This document shows positions 7,131 to 16,005 of a stretch of 40,758 nt of DNA, piece by piece (the first letter of the stretch is position 1; every line of letters begins with the position of its first letter). The DNA is from JAJFTV01 sp036825755 (GTDB taxonomy: Bacteria > Chloroflexota > Anaerolineae > Anaerolineales > Anaerolineaceae). The stretch spans positions 1 to 40,758 of the forward strand of contig DAISXR010000021.1 in NCBI GenBank assembly GCA_036825755.1. Direction: 5' to 3'. The notes beneath the pieces were generated by a model. It did not search any database. It was given only the letters and a program-made list of their open reading frames with translations, and was not told where the DNA came from. Made by a program: the position numbers and the translations under genes.

Positions 7131-8045
7131 ATGATGTCCACACAAAAAACAGGTCTGATATTTGATATAAAGCATTATGCCCTGCATGACGGGCCGGGTA
7201 TTCGGACGACTGTATTCCTGAAAGGCTGCCCGCTTCACTGCAAATGGTGTCACAACCCGGAAGGGATCTCCACCCGCCCCGCCTTGATCCACTTTTCGAG
7301 CCGCTGCATTCGCTGTGGTGCATGTGTGGATCAATGTCCACGGAAAGCCTTATCACTTCAAAACCATGCCATGCATCGCTCATCGGCCTGTGATCTGTGT
7401 GGTCTATGTGAGACTGTGTGTACCGCACAGGCATGGGAAGTGACCGGTAAACAGGTCACTGCGCCGGCGCTTTTAGATATTGTGAGACAGGATCGCCTTT
7501 TCTTCGAGGAATCCGGCGGCGGGGTCACCTTCTCTGGCGGCGAACCTTTGCGGCAAATTGATTTTCTAGAGGAATGCCTCCATCTCTGCAAAGCAGAAGG
7601 CATTCATACCGCCGTGGATACCTCCGGCTCCATTCCCAAAGAAGCCCTGTTCAGGGCAGCCTCATTGACCGATTTGGTTCTGTTCGATATCAAGACAATG
7701 AACCTGCAAAAACATATCGATTACACCGGTCACCCCAATCATCGAATTCTGGTCAATCTGAAGGACCTTTCTGCCTTGCTGGTGCAGGTGATCGTCCGGG
7801 TGCCGGTAATCCCGGGTGTGAATGATCAATTGCGGGATATCCGATCAATCGGGCAATTTATAAAAGAGAATACCTCTGTCCGACGCATCGATTTACTACC
7901 CTATCACCGTCTGGCAGATGAAAAATACCGGCGACTGGATACCCCTTATTCACTTTCCCACCTTCCCAATCTCACCCCTGCCGATATTGAACCGCTGCGG
8001 CAATCGCTGGTAAATTTGGGTTTTGAGTCAATCACAGGAGGATAA
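7131..8045 (+). CDS. Glycyl radical enzyme activating protein (radical SAM)
   Basis: This 304-residue protein installs the glycyl radical in the dehydratase encoded four bases downstream. It has the radical SAM motif C33-x3-C37-x2-C40 (GCPLHCKWC), followed by an inserted two-[4Fe-4S] ferredoxin domain: Cys59/62/65/69 and Cys87/90/93/97. The SAM-binding FSGGEPL segment comes next. The inserted ferredoxin domain is typical of activases for non-PFL glycyl radical enzymes, while PflA lacks it. The start is uncertain. ATG at 7131 (or 7134) is preceded by AGGA about 12 bases upstream, whereas a TTG at 7110 has no ribosome site. It is transcribed away from iclR, with a conspicuous inverted repeat in between. 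Confidence 0.92.
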   Translation: MMSTQKTGLIFDIKHYALHDGPGIRTTVFLKGCPLHCKWCHNPEGISTRPALIHFSSRCIRCGACVDQCPRKALSLQNHAMHRSSACDLCGLCETVCTAQAWEVTGKQVTAPALLDIVRQDRLFFEESGGGVTFSGGEPLRQIDFLEECLHLCKAEGIHTAVDTSGSIPKEALFRAASLTDLVLFDIKTMNLQKHIDYTGHPNHRILVNLKDLSALLVQVIVRVPVIPGVNDQLRDIRSIGQFIKENTSVRRIDLLPYHRLADEKYRRLDTPYSLSHLPNLTPADIEPLRQSLVNLGFESITGG

Positions 8046-8048
8046 ACC

Positions 8049-10412
8049 ATGATCCATGAACGAGTTGAGCGCTTACGCAGTCAAAGTCTTGCTGCTACCC
8101 CGATCCTCTCTGCGGAGCGAGCCATCCTCCTGACCGATTACGATCAACAGGAAACCCGCCTCCTTTCACCCGTGGTCAGGCGGGCTAACGCGTTCCGTTA
8201 CCTGCTTCAGAACAAAGCTATCTGTATCAACCCCGGTGAATTGATTGTTGGTGAACGCGGACCCGCGCCCAAGGCTACCCCATCTTACCCGGAGGTATGC
8301 TGCCATTCACTGGAAGACCTCAATATTTTGGATACCCGTGAAAAGACGCCCTACGGTGTGGCTGATACAGTGAGAGACATCTATGAACAGCAGGTCATCC
8401 CTTACTGGCAGAGTCGCTGCATGCGTTCGCTGCTGTTGGAAAACATGTCACCTGAATGGCTGTCTGCTTACGAAGCCGGCGTCTTTACCGAGTTCATGGA
8501 ACAACGCACACCCGGTCATACCGCGCTGGATGACAAGATATTCCGTCTGGGGATGAACGATTTTCGTGCCCGTATCCAGGACGCCCTTCAAAAATTGGAT
8601 TTCCTCACTGACCCGGCTGCCTATGACAAAAAGCAGCAACTCACGGCGATGGACATTTGCGCCCAGGCGTTGATCGAGTATGCTGAACGCCACGCTCAAA
8701 AAGCGGAGCAGCTTGCTGCCTGCGAGGTGGATCCGGCGCGTCAGGCTGAGCTGCTTCGTATCGCACAGATATGCCGGCACATACCTGCCAACAAACCACG
8801 CGATTTCTGGGAAGCCCTGCAGTATTACTGGTTTGTACACCTGGGTGTGATTATCGAATCTAACACCTGGGACGCTTTCAACCCTGGCCGGCTTGATCAG
8901 CATCTGTTCTCTTTTTACCGTTCAGGCCTCGCCAATGGAACCCTGACGCGCGAGAAAGCTGAAGAACTGCTGCAGTGCTTTTGGGTCAAGTTTAATAACC
9001 AACCCGCCCCTGCCAAAGTGGGCGTGACAGCCCAGGAAAGCGGTACCTACACCGACTTTGCCAATATCAACACCGGCGGGCTGAAACCGGACGGCTCAGA
9101 CGGCGTCAATGAGATCACCTACCTGCTTCTGGACGTGATTGAAGAGATGCGCCTGCTGCAACCCAGTTCCAATCTGCAGTTAAGCCGGAAAAATCCGGAT
9201 CGTTTTCTCAAACGCGCTCTGGAAATTATTCGCACCGGATTTGGGCAGCCGTCCATTTTCAATGCGGATATGGTCATCCAGGAGATGCTTCGCCAGGGCA
9301 AGACGCTAACAGATGCCCGCTCTGGCGGCACCAGCGGCTGCGTGGAAACCGGCTGCTTTGGGAAAGAAAACTACAATCTCACCGGTTACTTCAACTTGCC
9401 GAAGGTACTGGAGATCACGCTCAACAATGGCGTTGATCCGACGACCGGCCAGAAAATTGGGCTGACCACCGGTGATCCGGTTCAGTTCACCGCTTTTGAT
9501 CAATTATGGGACGCCTTCCAGCGCCAACTCCGCTATTTCATCGATGTCAAAATTCGGGGCAACAACGTGATCGAAAAGTTGTACGCCGAATATCTGCCGG
9601 TTCCGTTCCTTTCCCTGTTGATTGACGATTGCATTGAAAAAGGGTTGGATTATCACTCAGGCGGAGCGCGGTACAACACCAGCTACATCCAGGGCGTGGG
9701 TATCGGATCCATCACCGATTCACTGTCTGCCATCCGGTTCCACATTTTTGACCAGAGAACTCTCACCATGCAGGATCTTTTGCAGGCTCTCCGCTGCAAT
9801 TTCATCGGGCAGGAAAGACTGCGCCAGTTGCTGTTGAATAAAACACCAAAGTACGGAAATAATCTGGAGCAGCCGGATCAGATCATGCAGCAGGTCTTTG
9901 ATGCCTATTATCAGGCCGTTCAAGGCAGGAAGAACATGAAGGGAGGCAGCTATCAAATCGATATGCTTCCCACCACAGTGCATGTGTACTTTGGTTCGGT
10001 GATGGGAGCCATGCCGGATGGACGCCTGGCCGGGCAACCGCTTTCAGAAGGGATTTCCCCCGTGCAGGGCGCTGATCGGAATGGACCGACCGCTGTGATC
10101 CACAGCATGGGCAAGATGGATCACGGGCGCACCGGTGGAACCCTGTTGAACATGAAGTTTACGCCGCAACTGCTGGCCGACCAAAACGGGATCGACCAGG
10201 TGGCTCATCTGGTACGCGCATATTTCAAGCTGGATGGTCATCATATCCAGTTCAATGTGGTAGACGCAGCCACGTTGCGGGATGCGCAGCAACACCCCGA
10301 GCAGTATCGTGATTTGATTGTTCGGGTGGCCGGTTACAGTGATTACTTCTGTGATTTAGGCTCAGCGCTTCAGGAAGAGATTATCTCCCGAACTGAGCAC
10401 GAAGCTTTCTAA
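8049..10412 (+). CDS. hypD: trans-4-hydroxy-L-proline dehydratase (glycyl radical enzyme)
   Basis: This 787-residue glycyl radical enzyme removes water from trans-4-hydroxy-L-proline, giving pyrroline-5-carboxylate. The radical Gly762 is in RVAGYSDYF, and the thiyl Cys431 and base Glu433 are in SGCVETGC. From memory, the Clostridioides difficile enzyme uses H160, S334, D339, F340, C434, E436, Y450, T645 and G765. Here the same residues occur, all offset by exactly three: H157, S331, D336, F337, C431, E433, Y447, T642, G762. That consistent register distinguishes it from choline, glycerol, propanediol and isethionate lyases. A GGAGGA lies six bases before the ATG. No proC (pyrroline-5-carboxylate reductase), the usual partner, is in the window. 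The enzyme is oxygen-sensitive and acts in the cytoplasm. The stop lies just before a scaffold gap. Confidence 0.9.
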   Translation: MIHERVERLRSQSLAATPILSAERAILLTDYDQQETRLLSPVVRRANAFRYLLQNKAICINPGELIVGERGPAPKATPSYPEVCCHSLEDLNILDTREKTPYGVADTVRDIYEQQVIPYWQSRCMRSLLLENMSPEWLSAYEAGVFTEFMEQRTPGHTALDDKIFRLGMNDFRARIQDALQKLDFLTDPAAYDKKQQLTAMDICAQALIEYAERHAQKAEQLAACEVDPARQAELLRIAQICRHIPANKPRDFWEALQYYWFVHLGVIIESNTWDAFNPGRLDQHLFSFYRSGLANGTLTREKAEELLQCFWVKFNNQPAPAKVGVTAQESGTYTDFANINTGGLKPDGSDGVNEITYLLLDVIEEMRLLQPSSNLQLSRKNPDRFLKRALEIIRTGFGQPSIFNADMVIQEMLRQGKTLTDARSGGTSGCVETGCFGKENYNLTGYFNLPKVLEITLNNGVDPTTGQKIGLTTGDPVQFTAFDQLWDAFQRQLRYFIDVKIRGNNVIEKLYAEYLPVPFLSLLIDDCIEKGLDYHSGGARYNTSYIQGVGIGSITDSLSAIRFHIFDQRTLTMQDLLQALRCNFIGQERLRQLLLNKTPKYGNNLEQPDQIMQQVFDAYYQAVQGRKNMKGGSYQIDMLPTTVHVYFGSVMGAMPDGRLAGQPLSEGISPVQGADRNGPTAVIHSMGKMDHGRTGGTLLNMKFTPQLLADQNGIDQVAHLVRAYFKLDGHHIQFNVVDAATLRDAQQHPEQYRDLIVRVAGYSDYFCDLGSALQEEIISRTEHEAF

Positions 10413-10429
10413 ACATCATTGCTGATTAA

Positions 10430-10529
10430 NNNNNNNNNNNNNNNNNNNNNNNNNNNNNNNNNNNNNNNNNNNNNNNNNNNNNNNNNNNNNNNNNNNNNNN
10501 NNNNNNNNNNNNNNNNNNNNNNNNNNNNN
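10430..10529. other. Scaffold gap of 100 N
   Basis: Exactly 100 N, the conventional filler for a gap of unknown size. It removes the C-terminal two-thirds of the adjacent M42 peptidase gene. If that gene is intact, about 0.6 kb is missing here. Confidence 0.97.
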
Positions 10530-10960
10530 AGGTTGTGGACGGGGATGGATTGCTTCATATCCTCGTAGCTCAGCAGGTGAATGGCACGGGTGCCGATCAC
10601 ACCAGGGACGCGTTTCTTACCCACATAGACGGATTTTCCTGCCAGTTGCCGGGCGTCGATACCCCCAACTACCTCGAACTGATACAGCCCATCACCATCA
10701 TCACCAGTGATCATCAGGCCAATTTCATCCATATGAGATGCCAGCAGCACTTTGGTGGCCCCGGCAGTTGCCGCCTTTTTATGGGCGATCAGATTGCCGA
10801 TTGAATCTTCGCTGATATCATCGGCCAGAGGTGTCACGACTTCTCGCAATATTTCGCGCACACTACCCTCGGCGCCGGAAACACCGCTGGCATCTGACAG
10901 CTTCTTCAGGAAATCAAGCTGTGTTTGTTCAATTTTCGGTAAATCCTGGGTGGGGTTCAT
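10530..10960 (-). CDS. M42-family metallopeptidase, N-terminal part (cut by gap)
   Basis: About 143 residues of an M42 (glutamyl aminopeptidase/cellulase-M-like) protein are readable before the gap. The opening SDASGVSGAEGSVREILRE and the first metal-binding His and Asp in LLASHMDEIGLMITGDDGDG are clear. The start at 10960 (MNPTQDLP) has AGGAG nine bases upstream. It is closest in this window to the 354-residue paralogue at 36257-37321, sharing GVSG, the GDDGDGLY loop and IGTRAIHL. The zinc-binding Asp, the Glu pair and the last His lie in the gap. Whether it keeps the catalytic Glu that its paralogue lost cannot be seen. It follows another M42 gene by 30 bases in the same direction. Confidence 0.85.
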
Positions 10961-10990
10961 TCTCAATATCTCCTGTGTCCGCTGAAATTT

Positions 10991-11995
10991 TTATCGCTCT
11001 GACAGTTCAACCGGCTTGCTGATTAATTCGACCAGCAATTTGACCGCATTGGTGACGTCGTTGTAGTCTAGCACTTCCGATGGGCTGTGTGCATAACGGG
11101 TGGGTATGGATATACAACCGGATGGTACACCGCCTCGGATCAAACTGATGGCGCCTGCATCGGTGCCGCCAAATGGCAGTACTTCAAACTGGTGAGGAAT
11201 CCCAATCCGTGTAGCGGCCTGTTCCATCCAATCCACGATTCGAGGATCCACCACCAGATAATCATCCTTCACCTTGATGGCAGGCCCCCTACCCATACGG
11301 ATATCGATCTTGTGATCGTTGGGCGTATCAAACGAGTCGGTGATATCTACTGCCAACCCAATTTCAGGATCAATGCCAAATGCGGATGTCTGGGCTCCGC
11401 GCAGACCTACTTCCTCCTGCACGGTGAAAACAAAAAAGATTTCGTTCGGAGTTTCGCCTAATTTCTTCATGGCTTCAATGGAAATCGCAACAGCGATCCG
11501 ATCGTCCATGGCTTTGGCTGCCAGGCGGTCGCCCATATCCTCAAAGGTCCGATAGAAGGCAGCCGCATCCCCCGGTCTGACCGGGCAATCCTCGCGGTTC
11601 TTCGCGCCAACATCGATGAAGAATTTAGACATTTCAGGCAAATTTTTGCCAAATGAAGGGGTCTCATACCCGATGACGCCGTGGGTACCGTTGGTAAACT
11701 TTACCCGTCCGCCAAACAGGGTGGAAAGATACACGCCGCCGATTCCGGTGAAACGAACAAAGCCGTTATCATCAATATGAGTAGCCATCACCCCAATTTC
11801 ATCCATATGGCTCGCCACCATGATGCGTTTCCCGCCATCCCGCTTTTTGCCCTTCTTTGCAATCAGGTTGCCGAGAGGATCGACATCGATCTCATCAGCG
11901 ACCGCAGAAATTTCTTCACGGATGATATTTCGTACTTCGGCTTCATAACCCGACGGTCCGGTTGCTTCCACCAGCTTTTTGATCAACTGTTTCAT
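10991..11995 (-). CDS. M42-family metallopeptidase (TET-type aminopeptidase)
   Basis: This 334-residue cytoplasmic di-metal aminopeptidase trims peptides from their N-terminus. Family members form large dodecamers. Metal ligands and catalytic residues are all present: His in VASHMDEIG, Asp in KAMDDRIA, the catalytic Glu and metal Glu in VQEEVGLRGA, Asp in AVDIT, and His in TRYAHSPSE. The start at 11995 (MKQLIKKLVEATGPSG) is preceded by GGAG at seven bases; the longer frame has no ribosome site. It is the first gene of a two-gene M42 unit and is very similar to the 336-residue protein at 38070-39080. The substrate is unknown, though the family acts on acidic, leucyl or other N-termini. Confidence 0.93.
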   Translation of the reverse strand: MKQLIKKLVEATGPSGYEAEVRNIIREEISAVADEIDVDPLGNLIAKKGKKRDGGKRIMVASHMDEIGVMATHIDDNGFVRFTGIGGVYLSTLFGGRVKFTNGTHGVIGYETPSFGKNLPEMSKFFIDVGAKNREDCPVRPGDAAAFYRTFEDMGDRLAAKAMDDRIAVAISIEAMKKLGETPNEIFFVFTVQEEVGLRGAQTSAFGIDPEIGLAVDITDSFDTPNDHKIDIRMGRGPAIKVKDDYLVVDPRIVDWMEQAATRIGIPHQFEVLPFGGTDAGAISLIRGGVPSGCISIPTRYAHSPSEVLDYNDVTNAVKLLVELISKPVELSER

Positions 11996-12133
11996 AACGT
12001 GCTCCATGGATGAGAAATAATTCGCCGTTGATGACATTATAATCCACACCAGCCTGGAAACCTCCGCATTTTATCGAGCAGATCTCATGTTAAAATGACC
12101 GCACTTCGGCAAGAAAGTGGAAAGGTTCTGTGA

Positions 12134-12832
12134 ATGGAAAACTCGCTGCATGCGGGTATGAAAGAATATCTTCAATTGCCCGGTGATAAAATCGAATCGC
12201 CGGTTGCCCGCTATATCATCGATATAGTGCGTGAGAACACCCTCTTTGAAATCCAGACCCGCAATTTTTATGCGCTCAGACCCAAACTGGTTGATCTGCT
12301 GCCGCTTTACCCCGTTCACGTCATCTACCCACTGGCGGTTCAGAAGTGGATCCAGCGGTTGAACCAGGATAAATCGGTCACCCGCAAACGTAGAAAATCT
12401 CCAAAACACGCTTCTGTGTATCACGTTTTCAATGAGCTGGTCTATCTGTCGGAACTGCTCGGTCATCCAAACCTGTGTGTGGATATCTACCTGGTGGAAC
12501 AGGAAGACATCTGGCTCAACGACGGAAAGGGTAGTTGGCGCAGAAAGGGTTGGAGCTTGTATGATCAAAAGCTGCTCAAGGTGACAGATAAGGTCACCCT
12601 GCAATCGAAAATTGACTACCTAAATCTCCTACCGCAGGATCTACCAGCCCAGTTCCGAAACACCGATCTGGCCAGAACAGCCTCCATAACGGTAGGACTG
12701 GCTCGAAAAATGACTTATACCTTATCAAAATCGGGTTTGTTAGCTCAAACAGGGAAACAGGGCCGTTCCAATCTGTTTACCCGCCTGGATCAGATGGATA
12801 CACTCAATCCGGGTACACCGGCAGGCGGATAG
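12134..12832 (+). CDS. Hypothetical protein, possible PD-(D/E)XK-like N-terminal domain
   Basis: I do not recognise a named family for this 232-residue protein. Residues 18-60 read IESPVARYIIDIVRENTLFEIQTRNF and on, with charged residues (E21, D30, E38, Q40) spaced as in the core of PD-(D/E)XK nucleases (E, then D, then E-x-K/Q). The middle has a basic KRRKSPKHAS segment, and the C-terminus (residues about 180-220, ITVGLARKMTYTLSKSGLLAQTGKQGRSN) looks like a small winged helix. AAAGG lies about eight bases before the ATG. Its last 29 bases overlap the end of the convergent histidine kinase gene. A DNA-associated protein is a reasonable guess, nothing more. Confidence 0.75.
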   Translation: MENSLHAGMKEYLQLPGDKIESPVARYIIDIVRENTLFEIQTRNFYALRPKLVDLLPLYPVHVIYPLAVQKWIQRLNQDKSVTRKRRKSPKHASVYHVFNELVYLSELLGHPNLCVDIYLVEQEDIWLNDGKGSWRRKGWSLYDQKLLKVTDKVTLQSKIDYLNLLPQDLPAQFRNTDLARTASITVGLARKMTYTLSKSGLLAQTGKQGRSNLFTRLDQMDTLNPGTPAGG

Positions 12833-14054
12833 TAAAAACCGTGCCTTCCCCCACGATACTATCCACATCCATCAAACCGTCGTGCTGGTGGATGATGCGG
12901 TGACAAATCGAGAGCCCTAAACCGGTTCCTTTGCCGGGTTCCTTGGTGGTATAAAACGGATCGAAAATTTTGGATAACTGATCCTGCGAGATTCCCTGTC
13001 CATTGTCCGAAATTTTGACGACAATCTGGCCGTCCTCCAAACTTGTCTGAATGGTCACCCTTCCCTGTCCGGGTGACACAGCATCAAGACTGTTCAGGAT
13101 TAAGTTGATCCACACACTTTGTAAACTGCGAGCGCTGGCCGGCAAAGTGGGCAGCCCGGGTTGGGGTTCAAGCGTGATCTCCGCCTGCTTTTCCCTGGAA
13201 GCATGATCGATCAACGAGAGTGCTTTTTCAATCGTCTCATTCACATCGGTGGGTTCCATCTCCATGGTTTCCCAGCGAGCAAAATCGAGCAGGTTTTTAA
13301 CGATCTCCAATGCCCGTCCGCCGGCGGTGTTGATACGCTGCAGCAGGTCATGCCAATCGTCTTCAGCAGGCACTTCCCTTAAGAGAATTTGCGCATTGGC
13401 AATCACCACTGTCAAAGGATTGTTGATCTCATGCGCAAATCCTGAAGCAAGCTGTCCTACGGCGGCCATTTTTTCGGATTGGGCAATCATCATTTGCATT
13501 CGGCGTCGTTCCGTCACATCACGGCCAACGATGATCACCTGCGGCACCTCTCCCTTATCATCAAAAATGGGGTAGGTTGTGATCTCCCATTCGCTCGTTT
13601 CTCGTTCAGCAACTCTGTCCCACTGACTGCGGGTGATCACTTCGGCGGTCTGAAACGTATCCATAATCCGGCAGCCATTACAGACCTCATCGCGTTGATA
13701 AAGACTTTTATAGCAGGTGCTGCCCACCAGAGCTTTTGGTGAGATTTTCTTCTTACGCGCCAAAGCCATGTTGACAGCGATGATCTCGTAATTTCGATCG
13801 ATTACATAAACAAGATCAGGTAAATTATCAAACAGACTTCGCAGGATATTTCGTGATTTGACCAGATCCTGCCGTATGCCTTCCAATCTGGCGATCTCGG
13901 TACGGATTTTTTCCTGCGCCTGGATTGGCTCCAGATCGACGTGTTCTAATACATCCTGAATTTCAGTCAGCAGTTGATACTGAGTGGAGCCCAGGGCAGT
14001 ACGCTCTCGCTCCTGCGCAATTTGATCCACTAATTTCGAAATCCGTCCGTCCAT
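12804..14054 (-). CDS. PAS-domain sensor histidine kinase
   Basis: This 416-residue kinase has no membrane segment, so it should sense a cytoplasmic signal. Residues 15-70 are a coiled coil, and 71-185 are a PAS domain with Cys114, Cys125 and Cys128 (CYKSLYQRDEVCNGC), a cysteine pattern common in anaerobe PAS sensors. HisKA holds the phospho-acceptor His208 in ASGFAHEINNPL. The HATPase domain shows the N box NLILNSLDAV, G1 DNGQGI, the F box and G2 GKGTGLGLSI. The gene lies 51 bases downstream of its partner response regulator on the same strand. The start at 14054 is preceded by AGGTGAG. The signal and target genes are unknown. Confidence 0.93.
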   Translation of the reverse strand: MDGRISKLVDQIAQERERTALGSTQYQLLTEIQDVLEHVDLEPIQAQEKIRTEIARLEGIRQDLVKSRNILRSLFDNLPDLVYVIDRNYEIIAVNMALARKKKISPKALVGSTCYKSLYQRDEVCNGCRIMDTFQTAEVITRSQWDRVAERETSEWEITTYPIFDDKGEVPQVIIVGRDVTERRRMQMMIAQSEKMAAVGQLASGFAHEINNPLTVVIANAQILLREVPAEDDWHDLLQRINTAGGRALEIVKNLLDFARWETMEMEPTDVNETIEKALSLIDHASREKQAEITLEPQPGLPTLPASARSLQSVWINLILNSLDAVSPGQGRVTIQTSLEDGQIVVKISDNGQGISQDQLSKIFDPFYTTKEPGKGTGLGLSICHRIIHQHDGLMDVDSIVGEGTVFTIRLPVYPD

Positions 14055-14105
14055 CTCACCTGCTAAATTACGAACTTTTTTTCCAGATTAAGGAATTCGT
14101 CATGA

Positions 14106-14879
14106 TCACTTGTTACTGATTGTATAGCCAAAACCAGCCACAGTTCTGATGAATACAGGTTTTTTGGGATCCACCTCAATACGCTCGCGCAGATTTTTGA
14201 TGTGCACACGAACCAGGTCGGGGCTGCCAGCGTCAGCCGGATAATCCCATACTTCATCCAGTAATCGCGCCGGTGAGAAGATCTCGCCCGCATGTGTCAT
14301 TAAATGGTACAACAAATCATACTGAACGGGTGTTAATCGGATGATCCCTTTGTCAGGTGTTAGAATTTGATAGGACGAAAGATACAGCGTGTATTTTCCA
14401 ATGGCAATTTGTTCCTGATGATCGTAATCTGTACGTGATTTGTTGAGCCCTTTACGATTTTTGATCATCAACTGGGATTTTTCGGTTTGCTTTCCGGTTG
14501 ATTTTCCGGGTCGATACACGCGCCGTAAAATCGCCTGTATTCGGAGAACCAGTTCATCGATGTTGAACGGCTTAACAAGGTAGTCATCCCCGCCGGCTAA
14601 AAGTCCTGCAATTCGGTCTTCATCCTTTGCTTTCGCGGTCAGAAAAAGGATCGGTATCTCGGAAAGCATCGGGTCGGATCGGATGGCCCGGCAAACCTCC
14701 AACCCGTCCATTTTCGGCATGATAATGTCCAATATGATGATATCGGGTTTCAGCCGGCGAACTTTTTGGAGCCCCTCAACACCGTTGCTCGCAATAGTGA
14801 TCTCGAATTGTCCGCCTCTCAGTGTTCTTTCGATCGTCTTTGCTACGTCAGCATCATCTTCAATTATCAACAGGTTCAT
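14106..14879 (-). CDS. OmpR-family response regulator
   Basis: This 257-residue two-domain regulator is the partner of the downstream PAS kinase. The receiver domain (1-120) begins MNLLIIEDDADV, with phospho-acceptor Asp51 in IIILDIIMP and the conserved Lys in DDYLVKPF. A linker of about 45 residues leads to an OmpR-type winged helix (about 165-257), recognisable by LTPVQYDLLYHLM, RVHIKNLRERI and TVAGFGYTI. The start at 14879 follows family architecture; the longer frame to 14936 adds an unrelated N-terminus. No convincing Shine-Dalgarno is seen. It is divergent from the tyrosine recombinase gene, and the shared 119-base intergenic region contains several TATAAT/TATACT-like boxes without good -35 partners. 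Confidence 0.93.
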   Translation of the reverse strand: MNLLIIEDDADVAKTIERTLRGGQFEITIASNGVEGLQKVRRLKPDIIILDIIMPKMDGLEVCRAIRSDPMLSEIPILFLTAKAKDEDRIAGLLAGGDDYLVKPFNIDELVLRIQAILRRVYRPGKSTGKQTEKSQLMIKNRKGLNKSRTDYDHQEQIAIGKYTLYLSSYQILTPDKGIIRLTPVQYDLLYHLMTHAGEIFSPARLLDEVWDYPADAGSPDLVRVHIKNLRERIEVDPKKPVFIRTVAGFGYTISNK

Positions 14880-14998
14880 GGTATTCTGAATTGCCGCCCG
14901 GTATAATGGAGTATAGTGAAAAACTTGCCAATACAACTAATTTCCAATCTAATTATAATGACTTTCTAATTTTAAACGACTAACAAGGTTGTAAATCG

Positions 14999-15991
14999 TT
15001 GAAAACCGGAAGCACAAATCCCTCTATCAGACAGGCGTTTACGGATTTTCTGCATACGCTCAGTGAAGCCCGCAGCGCTAATACAGCTCGCACTTACGCA
15101 AACGGGCTGGATATGTTCGAGTTGGTTTTAACTGAAAAGGGGATTGATGTAGAAACATCCCCGGTGTCTCAATTGCAGGAAGATACCATCATCTGGCTGA
15201 TATCCGAGCTGAAATACCTTTCACCGGCATCGGAACGACTGTATCTCACCGCTGTAACGCAATTTTTTGAGTATCTGGCCGGTGAGGAACTGGCAGATGT
15301 CAATCTGTCACGCATCAAACTGCTGATCCGCCAGCGGGCGCGCCGCCCCGGTGTACGATTGCCGCAGTTTCCTGTCAAAGATATCCAAACGGTGCTTCGC
15401 CACGCTGACCAGCTTATTTCAAGCCCCTGTGCAGATGACACTGAACGTCTTCGAAATTTGAGAGATCGGGCTTTCTTGATCACGTTGGCCGATACGGGTC
15501 TCCGCGTTCATGAGGCCTGCAACTTACGCCGCGGAGATATCGATTGGAACGAATCCAAAGCAGTGGTCATCGGGAAAGGCAATCGCGAAGCCATCGTACG
15601 TTTTTCCAAACGCTCTCAGGATGCCATTCAAATCTATCTTAAGGCTCGTGCGGAAATGGATGGCGCTACAGGCCGGCCGCTGACCTCCATGCCCATCTTT
15701 GCCCGGCATGATAAAGGCGCGGGGAAAAATATCCAGGCGATGACTACTGCCACCGGCCGAAACATTGTCACACAACGTGTAAGTGAAGCGCTCGGAGCCG
15801 AGGCGGTGGGCACTATCACCCCGCATTCATTTCGCCATTATTTTGTGACCACCGTATTACGGGCATCGGGGAATCTCAAAATGGCGCAGGCGCTCGCTCG
15901 TCACCAAAACATTGCGGTCACCACGCGTTATGCACATCTGAATGATGATGAATTAGACCGGGGTTATTACCAGATCTTTGATGAAAAATGA
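14999..15991 (+). CDS. Tyrosine recombinase (XerC/XerD-like)
   Basis: This 330-residue tyrosine recombinase has an N-terminal SAM-like core-binding domain (about 8-112) and a C-terminal catalytic domain. The catalytic set is complete: Arg169 in DTGLRVHEA, Lys193 in IGKGN, His276 and Arg279 in TPHSFRHYF, His302 in ARHQN, and Tyr311 in TRYAHL. Translation appears to start at a TTG at 14999, with AAGG about ten bases upstream. No other phage, integron or transposon gene and no attachment-site repeat surrounds it. A chromosomal Xer-type role (dimer resolution) or a remnant of an integrated element are both possible. A TATAAT lies at 14954-14959 without a clear -35. Confidence 0.9.
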   Translation: MKTGSTNPSIRQAFTDFLHTLSEARSANTARTYANGLDMFELVLTEKGIDVETSPVSQLQEDTIIWLISELKYLSPASERLYLTAVTQFFEYLAGEELADVNLSRIKLLIRQRARRPGVRLPQFPVKDIQTVLRHADQLISSPCADDTERLRNLRDRAFLITLADTGLRVHEACNLRRGDIDWNESKAVVIGKGNREAIVRFSKRSQDAIQIYLKARAEMDGATGRPLTSMPIFARHDKGAGKNIQAMTTATGRNIVTQRVSEALGAEAVGTITPHSFRHYFVTTVLRASGNLKMAQALARHQNIAVTTRYAHLNDDELDRGYYQIFDEK

Positions 15992-16005
15992 TCTTTCCCG
16001 TTGGT

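Noticed and set aside
14999..15991. Prophage or genomic island marked by the tyrosine recombinase
   Set aside because: No phage, transposase, tRNA or direct-repeat attachment site is visible around it, and neighbours look like ordinary chromosomal genes.
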